A stretch of DNA of 64,000 nt from Haemonchus contortus. Its lineage: Eukaryota > Nematoda > Chromadorea > Rhabditida > Trichostrongylidae. Below, one piece after another: positions 56,145 to 64,000 of the stretch. The notes under the pieces were generated by a model that saw only the letters and a list, made by a program, of their open reading frames with translations, was not told the origin of the DNA and searched no databases. The stretch lies in NCBI GenBank assembly GCA_000469685.2, contig LS997566.1:35818420-35882419 (forward strand), in the 5' to 3' direction. Position 1 is the stretch's first letter, and every line of letters begins with the position of its first letter. Made by a program: the position numbers and the translations under genes.

Positions 56145-58904
56145 CTATGCTTGTAGTATAAGGTTTGCTGCGGACCGTTTGAAAGAAGTACTAGAGCTTC
56201 GGATGGATATAGATTTATTGATACGCAAAAAAGATAGTCCAGCCCTAATAGTAAAAAAAATCCGTCTAATTGTATTTTTCGCCCTATGAAAAGATAATTT
56301 GAGTTCTCCAACCCTGGTTTTGGATGGGATGAGATCATAGAATCGTGGAAATTCAATTACAGCTTTAGAAGTAAGAACCCTATGCAACATACACAAATCA
56401 AAGAGATCACGTCTTGAATGCAAGGAAGGAATCTGGAAATATTTGTTTCTTATGGATGCGTTAGGGATTCTGGAATATAAGAAACGACCGCGACGCACGA
56501 GGACTTTTCTCGTGGAGTTGTTTTGGACTTTTTCGATGAGAGCCGAATCCCTTTTCTTATGCTGATAAAACGAAACGGTTCCGCTCTCGACCAGAGGTTT
56601 TATATAAGTCTTATATACACGAATGAGAACCTGCTGTCATTGGTCATAAGAGCCTTGAATATCTGGTAGGTACGTCGAAATGCCTTTTTGTGCACTTCCT
56701 TGTAATAATCGGAAAAATCAAGTTTGTTGTCATATAAATACCCTAAATCTTTGACCTTTTCAACCTTTTGGATCTCCTGACCATTTATGAAATATGAGGA
56801 AGATTGAGGAGCTGGAGGTCCTATGCGCATGTAACAGGTTTTAGTGGTAGAGATCGGAATCTGCCACTCATTCGACCATTGGACAAGCATATTAATAGAA
56901 TTCTGCAGTAGTACCGAGTCCTGAAGGGAATCTATTACTTTATAGAATTTAAGGTCATCCGCATACTGTTCGGCGGTAACTATACCATTGCAACAAATAG
57001 AGGCCAAAACAGCAGAGTAGATATTGAAAAATATGGGAGACAATACCCCGCCTTGTGGAACACCGCTATGCAGGAGACAGACTTCAGAATGTGAAGCGTT
57101 TATGCGTACTTGGAAGGTCCTACCATTGAGAAACTCTTTAATCCATCTCAGAACCTTTTTATGAAACCTTAGCTTACTAAGTTTGTTAAGAATTTACTGT
57201 GACTGACCTTATCAAATGCCTTAGTGAAGTCAAAATATATTACATCAACAGACTTTGTTGTCCAATGCAATTGTCCAATCATTGAATGACTCGAGCAGAT
57301 TGGTGGTAACAGATTTACCTTTTACGAAACCATGTTGGAAAGAGGGAACTCCTCCGTTCAGCTCCAAATGGCGAAAAGTGTGACGTTTAAGTAACTTTTC
57401 AAAAAGTCTGCAGAACAATGAGGTGATACTAATTGGTCTGTAGTTGGAGATATCCCAAGAAGGTGGTTTTTTCAGAATGGGAGTAATGTACGAATGTTTC
57501 CACAGTCTAGGAACTTCTGAGAACATCATTGATTGATTAAATAAATACGAAAGAGGGAACGCAATAGCATGGGCTACGTTTTTAACAAATACAAGTGGGA
57601 TATGATCCGGGGTAACAGAGAACGAAGCAGGCCATTTGACTAGGTATCATAGATGTCCTTGGGATCAAAGTAAGGGAACGTATCCATCGCGGAAAAAGTT
57701 GAGGGTGCAAATGGCGGGAGTCTATCATCATCGTTTGAAAAAGACTTCTGAAACTCAACAGCGAAGGCATTGGCCTGTCAGTGTCCTTCGAAAGTAATCG
57801 TTCACCAGATTTTAGATCGGTGAACTGTGCTTTTGAACGAAGTCTAGATCTCATGAATCCAAAGAAGCGATGCCTTTCTTTTGATTCAACTATTTTCTTT
57901 TTGATACTCTTGTTAAACTTTGCTGTTTTCTTCAAAAATATAGAGGAAAACTTCATGTATCCAGTCCAAGCACCACTGAGCCTTGCATATTGCAGAAGTC
58001 ACTCTCTATGTTCTAACATTTTCTGGAGGTAGAAGTGTAGATTGGACTTATTTGGGAAAACGTAAGCTCAAGGAATATATTGTTCTATAGCATCTTGAAG
58101 TATAGAGAGGAACATAACATATTTCTCGTCAACCGTAGATACTGTTTCAAACGATTCGATCCACAAAATGTTGAAAAGGTAGTTTGTAACATGAGTATAG
58201 TCACAATTTGTGAAAAGCATTTTCAAAATCGGCACGGATGGCAGCAAGATACAATCAATCTCGAAGGAGATACTAAAACTATGACCAATTGGAGAACCAA
58301 CAGGTACTTTGCTTAAGAGTTCATGATCATTCGAGAAAACTAAATCCAAAATAGAGTTGCATTCAGTGGGCTCTTTAATATACTGCTTGAATCCATGCAG
58401 TGCAAAGCAACCGCAAGTGGATGAGAACTTTCATTCCAAGAATCTCCAGCCCAATTGACTTCAGGCATTTTGAAGTCACCTACTACCAAGACTGGAAACG
58501 ATACAGTAGAAAGATCACTAATTGCCTTTGCCAATTGCTCAGAAAGCGAAGGAGTGGTGGAGGGAGGTCTGTAAACCAAGACAACCCTGAAACGAAATTA
58601 CGAAATTTGAAGCGATGTCTGCTGCTAAGATTTCATACCCCTTTGGATCCGATTCTGATAATATGGTTGTATTATTGAGCGTGTTTCTTATAATCATGGA
58701 CACTCCACCGCCGGCTCTGTGCCTTCTGTCACACCTCAACACAGCAAACTCTTTGATCCAATGACTGAGCATAGACGTCATAGAATGGTAGGCTTTTAAC
58801 CAAGTTTTGGTCAAAAGATATAAGTCATATCTATTAGCAGTGATACGATCAAGGAAACTTCCGTTTTTAGATAACGACCTGATATTACAATAAAAAACAG
58901 ACAT
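56145..58904 (-). pseudogene. LINE ORF2: endonuclease and reverse transcriptase, frameshifted
   Basis: The endonuclease begins MSVFYCNIRSLSKNGSFLD, then YDLYLLTKTWLK, VLVVGDFKMPEVNW (catalytic GDF) and LDLVFSNDHELL. The reverse transcriptase has LWKHSYITPILKK, NYRPISITSLFCRLFEK, YFDFTKAFDKVSHSKFL (first catalytic Asp), GVPQGGVLSP and EQYADDLK (catalytic ADD at about 56955-56975). A C-terminal region follows to about 56145 (RGRFLYSRIPNASIRNKYF, LHSRRDLFDLCMLHRVL). Shifts or stops lie near 58590, 58350, 57600 and 57240. Confidence 0.86.
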
Positions 58905-58969
58905 GCTAAAACAATTGAAGTATGAATCCTTTACAACATTGCAAGGAATATCAGACCGAGGAGGGAAAC

Positions 58970-59713
58970 TTAGATTCCCTGAGAACCAGGCATAGTTTGT
59001 GACATAGAATTAGAATCAGATGAAACACTACGCGAGTGAATGCCTTCTGCACGATGCGAGCGTTCTTCCCTGCGTCGCGTTCTCTCCTCAATAGAGAGCG
59101 ATTCCCTAAGGTAAACGCCTCTCTCGGGGAAAAAGCGTAGCCGAGAAGCTCGCCTTACTGCCATACGTTGAAAATACGAAGAGGGCAACACCACCTTAAC
59201 TAGTCTGTTTTTTCCTAAAATAGGTCGTCCTAGTCTATACACAGAAATAGGAACGCATTCAACTTCCAGATGATTTAAAATATTAAGAACACTGTTGAAT
59301 TCATAAGATAAGTTTTTCCTAATGTTCCCCTTCAGCTCGGGAACACCAGCTATCACTACAGATCTACGCCTTTCAGCTTCAGAAAAATCAATACCAGAGA
59401 TAGGAGGATGCACAACTCTAGGCTCAGAAACAGGAGGCTCAGCATGATTCTGAAAAGTAACATTGGAATTGTAAAGTTTCTCACGGAGCATTGCATTCTC
59501 TTGACGAAGTTGGTCACGCTTCATTCCGACATCATTCACTTCATTTACCAGGGTACTGAGAAGAGTTTTGACGCAATCGGGAACGTCGGCCGAATTGTTG
59601 ACCTGCCGTATCAATTCCTCTAGACCGGCTGGACTCGACACGGGAGAAAGCGGGGAGGTAGAAATACAGGATCGCTTAGTCCCTTTAACAGGTATACGGG
59701 TAGGAGTATCCAT
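58970..59713 (-). CDS. LINE ORF1 (nucleic-acid binding, coiled coil), intact
   Basis: A 247-residue frame with start and stop. It has a Ser/Pro-rich N terminus, a probable coiled coil (MKRDQLRQENAMLREKLYN, about residues 75-93), and then an RRM-like segment (RRSVVIAGVPE, VYRLGRPI, VKVVLPSSYF), ending in an Arg-rich tail (EERTRRREERSHRAEG). This is the usual layout of LINE ORF1 proteins that coat the element's RNA. It lies directly upstream of the endonuclease of the same element. The open frame suggests a fairly recent insertion even though ORF2 is broken. Confidence 0.8.
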   Translation of the reverse strand: MDTPTRIPVKGTKRSCISTSPLSPVSSPAGLEELIRQVNNSADVPDCVKTLLSTLVNEVNDVGMKRDQLRQENAMLREKLYNSNVTFQNHAEPPVSEPRVVHPPISGIDFSEAERRRSVVIAGVPELKGNIRKNLSYEFNSVLNILNHLEVECVPISVYRLGRPILGKNRLVKVVLPSSYFQRMAVRRASRLRFFPERGVYLRESLSIEERTRRREERSHRAEGIHSRSVSSDSNSMSQTMPGSQGI

Positions 59714-59850
59714 TTCAGAACAAAAAGTAAACCAAATATTTCCAAATAGACCTGTTTTGACGACCTCAGAATCTAATATTGATCACGGGTCGTACGTGAT
59801 CTACGCCAGCAAAGAATCGATACCAACTGCCTTCGAAGGCCACGAATAAA

Positions 59851-60259
59851 AATAAAAGACGAGACAGAACAGCGAGAAGTTCACTTGAATTCGTCGAAGG
59901 AAGTGGACGAATACTAGAGTGAATACGCGAGGAACAACTTTTAACACGAGTGGTAGATACAGCTACGTGCAATTGGATGATGGGAGGAGAGCGCTTTCGA
60001 ACCGACCGCTCACCGGCGGTGCATGCGCGCGAATTCCGCAAATTCCAATTTCCATGTTCCACTATTAATGTCATTATCATAGTGGCTCTACGCTTTCCAG
60101 GTTTTTCGTTACCCCTTATCAGTTTTATCAGCTCCTGGCATGACACCAGCCGTTCTCGATCCCGTCACCGAGTACCTACGATCCTGTTACATCTTACATC
60201 ACCTAATGAAATACCTAGACTCCACTATTAACAGGAAACGCGTCACACACCTACAGACT
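59851..60259. other. LINE 5' region or flank, no gene seen
   Basis: GC-richer than its surroundings (GGCGGTGCATGCGCGCGAATT near 60015). It could be the 5' UTR or promoter of the minus-strand LINE, or flanking DNA. A 126-codon open frame on the minus strand has no domain. Confidence 0.4.
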
Positions 60260-60640
60260 TTCGCCTTCTATGGCTTCTTATCAGTCCCTATCACTTGTTA
60301 TCATTCTCTGTCACCAATCACTAACGGTCCCTTCGCATCCTACACCACCTGCCAAAGTGCCAAGGCATCACCGCTAACACGAAAGGAGTTACGGATACTC
60401 AGGCTTTTGCCTTTTAGGGCTCGTTATTAGTTTCTATCGATAGTTGTCACTTTCTATCACTTACCATCGCTGTTCCCATCGTGCCACCTATCTCTCTTTC
60501 AAATTTGAATGCTTTAGCTACAGTGGGACGGGAGTTATGAATTTCCGGTCAGACAAACACACACACATACTCATAAACACACACTCTCACACACACAAAC
60601 ACACCAACAGACACACTTAGCCGATCATATAAGTAGGATA
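60260..60640. repeat. Diverged array unit with CA-rich tail
   Basis: Ends with AAATTTGAATGCTTTAGCTA, GGGAGTTATGAATTTCCGGT and CAGACAAACACACACACATA. The terminus is ACACACTTAGCCGATCATAT, then AAGTAGGATA. This is the same order as at 9000-9118. It directly precedes the repeat at 60645. Confidence 0.75.
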
Positions 60641-60644
60641 TTAG

Positions 60645-60900
60645 TCACATGCAATTGTGGGGCTTTATTACATTACATCCGCGAATCATGGCATCTTCAT
60701 GAAAGTGCTTTCGCAGTCAACAGCCAATTCACAAACCCCAAATTCCTTGTAGAGGGTACTGTATACTACAGCTGTACTAACCCCTATTCACTTTCCATGG
60801 GAGCATTCTTGGTCGGAGTTGTGGTTCTTGATTTTGACCCCTCTCCCCTGCGTGCCCCGTCTACAATGAAGTTTCCTTTCATATCCACTTTTCCCCGTTG
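60645..60900. repeat. Dispersed repeat upstream of gene C (partner 12080-12350)
   Basis: Starts TTAGTCACATGCAATTGTGG and ends TCCTTTCATATCCACTTTT. Collinear with 12085-12350 upstream of gene B. Confidence 0.72.
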
Positions 60901-61475
60901 ATTCTGGGCACGTGAAAAGCGGAAGCGAAAGCTACTTGGCCGGTGTTATGGTAAGTGTTACGATATTTTACCTCCGTGACCTACACCCTCTTAAGGCGGG
61001 ATACTCTCAGCTCGGGTGGAGTCCCCTCCAATGAATAGCTTCCCTTTCGTCATTACCAGTTGGTTCTCCCTCTCATTTTTTGAGTGCTCGTTTTTTCTTC
61101 TCTTTGTTTTAATAAACTTCTGTTTCTTATGCCCACTTTTTCATCTTCCAAGGGAACCGTTTAAATTAGCGCTCTCTCTCCCGTAAGTCGGAAATTACTA
61201 GTGATTTCCGGCTTATATCCTGCCCGTTCCGAGTCCGCTCGTTGATTCCGGGCACGTGAAGAGGAGAAGCGAATGCTATTGCTGCGGTCTGGGAAGGAGC
61301 AGTTTGATGCGCCGTTTTTTGTCTGTTTGGGGAACATTGATTGTGGCCTACGGCTTAGCTGATGTGGCATAGAATCTAAGACGGGTCATTTCTCACAGTG
61401 GAACATCTGAGCTTCCTCAATCAACTCTTGATTCTCGTCAAAATTTTTCCCAATATATTACTGTTTCGCTTTCAG

Positions 61476-64000
61476 ATTGTACTGAATAAGGCCATGTCAA
61501 GAGTTTTCCGAGACAATGCCTTAGTCGTCAAGAAGGAAACCCTTTCGGTTTTGTTATTGATAATTAAGAAGAAGTGGGTGCTGGGAAATTTCCGATGTAG
61601 CATCATTCCTTCCGTTGGAGAAGTAATCATGATTGATTGGAGGTACGTTGAGGTTAAACCCCTTTACTGAAAAGAGCATACAATACAACTTAGTGTCTTC
61701 AACTTCTGCATAGCCTTGAAGGGGTTCAATGTTACAGAAGTACTGAAAGTCGTGATACTATCGATATTCGCAGTTGGAAAACTTATAGTGAAGTAATGGG
61801 AGGATTTGTTGTAAGTGAATCAACTGAAGCTGGAGCCAAGGTTTGTTGTGATCCAGATCGCTTACTTATTATGCCCATTGGTTAGCGCCTGTTAGCGTGC
61901 CTACTTTTGGATGCGCTTTGATTTTGCGCGGACTATTCAATAGCCGTTTCCACGCTTAGTATAGTCCGAATAGTATGCACTGCTCTGAATTACCAAAAAC
62001 AAAATATGGGTTGTCCGAAAAGTTCCCGCCGATTTTTGATTCATCTTTGAATGAAAATTCCTATAAGAAGAAATCCATTGATTGAACAATATATCCTCCA
62101 TTCTGTTCAGTAAGGCTTCGCCATCTTCCTGTAGGTTCCAGTTGCCCTCTTCCATATAAGGTTCCAGACTTAAAATCGAAAAACCCTCTCAGGTGCTCTT
62201 CGCAGTCCCCCAGCGAATTGAACGATTTTCATTTCAAAGAATTTTGCAGAAACCCAAACAAATGGTATTCTGATGGTGCTATGTCTGGACTATATGGGGG
62301 GTGTGGTAAGATATCTCACCATAAGCTTTAGCAACTTTTGACGAGTGGCCAAAAATACGTGTGGTCTGGAGGCACCCTGTTGAAAGATTTCGCCCTCACA
62401 ATTGGCCACTTCGGGTCGCTTTTGGTCTATCGCTGCCTCCATATTTTTTTAGCTAACTATAGTACCCTTCCTAAGTCATCTTTGATTGTGCGACAACAGC
62501 TCATGGTAAGTGATTTCCCTGAAATCCCATCAGCAGCTCGGCATAGTCTTCCGCACCTGGATTTTGACTTTTGCAGTGGTTTGTGACGGCTCACTAGGGG
62601 GCTCCACGATCGTTCCCGCCCCTCATTGCTGTACACAATCCAATTTTCGTCTGTCGTGCTTACGCGTTTCAGAAACGGCTTATTTTTATTTCGTTTGAGC
62701 AACGAATCGCACATGGAGGCGCGGTCCATCGCATTGCGCTCGCTCCTTTCGCGAGATAACTAAACATCAAGGCGTCTTACAAAACCAAGTGGTAGATGAC
62801 CATGGACGGGTAATTTCAAAACACTGAGCCCTTTTCCTGCCCCACGAGCAGTGATGTGCCGATTTGCTTCGGTTAACATTTTGAGTTGATCGTTTAAACT
62901 GATGATAGTCTCCCTGAGGGTTGCCGGTCTTCGAAGGCAAATTCACTTTGTTTGGGATCCGCAAACTAGTCATGCACTGAACATTCCTCTAGGGCATGGT
63001 CTACTCAAACGTCATATACCTTTCATGCGGCTTTCGCCGCATTCTGGGCCTTGCGGTAGAAGAAATACTTTAGGTGCTGAAAATGCGCGCAGTGGTTCTC
63101 CATCTTCATACGAGTCCTGTACAGACAAACTTCGACAAATGTTGACAGAATCTTGATAGGAATATAGAGAAGGATCTACTCTTTCAGAAAACATATAACA
63201 TTATTAGGTTGGGTCCTTGATTTTTTGTACAACGGTTGATAAATCCGGGGTGTCAAAAATCGGCGGAAACTTTTCGGACAACCCAATATAAATACTTGAC
63301 CAAGGAGGGAATCGTCGAAAATTCCACCCATCCAAAACCCAGTCCGCTCACATAGTTAGTAAAAAAAGTCTGAAAAAGGAAAACTTTTCGAGAGAAGAAG
63401 GAGAACAAGAAGGGTGTCAAGAAGACGTTACATTCTACTTTCACATTGTGGCCTTTCCAGTCAAATAGAATTTCTCAATGACAGTTATGATGGATAACAG
63501 CTGAAAGAGGCTTTCTTTTCATTTCCATTGAATCCAAAAAGATTAAATCAAATTTGCCATTTCATCAAAAGGAAAAAAGGGTTGTTTACGGGATCGTCGT
63601 GGAAGCAATATAGCTTTAATAGCTTTAATTGAGCGAACATCATGAAGAAACATATGTTGGTATTTCGGAGACGGAGGGTGATGTAGGTAATAGTTAAGGT
63701 TTTGTGGTATCTAGTTTTAGAGGGTTAAGAGGAAGCAGTTGAAGGGATAGTCCAGATAATGCAAAAGTGGCGATGAAACGCGAATGGCGTATTTGAATAA
63801 ATGTAAGGGTTTGAAAAAGTAAGATTAGGGGTTGGACCCAATGGGGCCTACAAAAGTTGCATGGAAGGATTATTTCGACGTGCTGTTCAATTGAGTGTGC
63901 CATTGTGTACAGCTGGCTACGGTTAATTTCCTGTGTGCAACGTTACGTCCCGATGCGAATGGTGCATCCTCTACAGCATATGCAACGATGTTGTTATTCG
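61476..64000 (+). CDS. Tandem paralog C, start exons only (runs off the window)
   Basis: Function unknown, same family as A and B. An acceptor-like TTTCGCTTTCAG ends at 61475; after 18 nt the ATG is at 61494. Exon 1 is 61494-61642 (149 nt) and exon 2 is 61738-61810 (73 nt), equal in length and phase to copy B. Residues are close to B (SVLLLIIKKKWVLG, IPSVGEVIMIDWR, then MGGFVV), so the N-terminal exons are under constraint or recently copied. The intron continues to the window edge and is collinear with that of B up to B's 19005. Exon 3 should begin about 150 bp beyond the window. The intron carries a mariner that B lacks. Confidence 0.7.
62007..63287 (-). mobile_element. Mariner transposon (1281 bp) in the intron of gene C, dead
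   Basis: The ends are TGGGTTGTCCGAAAAGTTCC and the inverse of TTGGGTTGTCCGAAAAGTTT, with TA on both sides (62005-62006, 63288-63289). Gene B's intron has the empty site (ACAAAATATAAGTGCTTGAC). The minus strand encodes a shifted mariner transposase: MCDSLLKRNKNKPFLKR, TTDENWIVYSNEGRERSW (first Asp present), ILPHPPYSPDIAPSEYHLF (the third catalytic Asp is Glu here) and LTEQNGGYI at the C terminus. The second Asp region is lost in frameshifts. It is near full length but inactive. Confidence 0.9.

Larger units (their letters stand above)
56040..59850 (-). mobile_element. CR1/Jockey-like LINE, nearly full length
   Basis: Minus-strand order is ORF1 (58970-59713, intact), then ORF2 with apurinic-type endonuclease and reverse transcriptase (58904 to about 56145, several frameshifts). 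The RT motifs PPSWDISNYRPISITSLFCR, LLHSGVPQGG and QYADDLKFYK place it with CR1/Jockey-type LINEs. 3' and 5' ends are approximate, and no target duplication was identified. About 3.8 kb long; inactive because ORF2 is broken. Confidence 0.88.

Overview
The window is eukaryotic and almost certainly from a nematode, most likely a rhabditid or strongylid worm. Its coding exons are short and separated by introns with GTAAGT-type donors and TTTCAG acceptors. The start exons sit 18 bases behind an acceptor-like site, as expected for spliced-leader trans-splicing. The mobile elements (RTE-like and CR1/Jockey-like LINEs, mariner, Tc1/Tc3-like, maT-like, many short inverted-repeat elements) also fit a worm. 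Nothing bacterial (operons, ribosome binding sites, CRISPR) is present.

The host-gene content is a small tandem family of one unrecognised multi-exon gene on the + strand. Copy A (820-6131) enters the window inside an intron and is complete to its stop. Copy B (16288-27809) can be read from ATG to stop over about 13 exons. Copy C starts at 61494, shows exons 1 and 2, and runs off the right edge. Homologous exons have identical lengths (149, 73, 130, 98, 128, 154 and 112 nt) and phases, so the models support one another. The promoter-proximal DNA is also shared between B and C. Two further isolated coding exons (32780-32893 and 33722-33835) lie between B and C and may belong to one more gene or a diverged relative. 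One good tRNA gene, tRNA-Gly(UCC), lies at 10313-10384; several tRNA-like pseudogenes are scattered elsewhere.

The rest is layered mobile DNA. The A intron holds a dead mariner split by a Tc1-like MITE. 8.4-9.1 kb is a degenerate tandem array. 13.1-15.7 kb holds MITEs and an inverted duplication of a coding exon. The B introns hold an 800-bp (TG)n tract and a MITE nested in another. 35.4-41.7 kb is a gypsy-type LTR retrotransposon on the minus strand, broken by a rearranged Tc-like block and a MITE. 43.1-46.7 kb is an RTE-like LINE broken by a 1162-bp palindromic element. 47.0-48.3 kb is a maT-like transposon inside an older repeat. 48.8-52.3 kb is a GC-boxed tandem repeat with a 1.5-kb (ACAT)n tract. 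54.4-55.3 kb is a foldback mariner. 56.0-59.8 kb is a CR1/Jockey-like LINE on the minus strand. 62.0-63.3 kb is a mariner in an intron of copy C.

Two themes stand out. First, the gene family is unrecognised, β-rich in appearance, and has three phased copies whose introns act as natural 'empty sites' for dating insertions. Second, there are repeated local inverted duplications (foldbacks) of otherwise ordinary sequence: a Tc element with its retrotransposon flank, a mariner, a tRNA-Gly half and an exon. These suggest a recurrent template-switch process in this genome.
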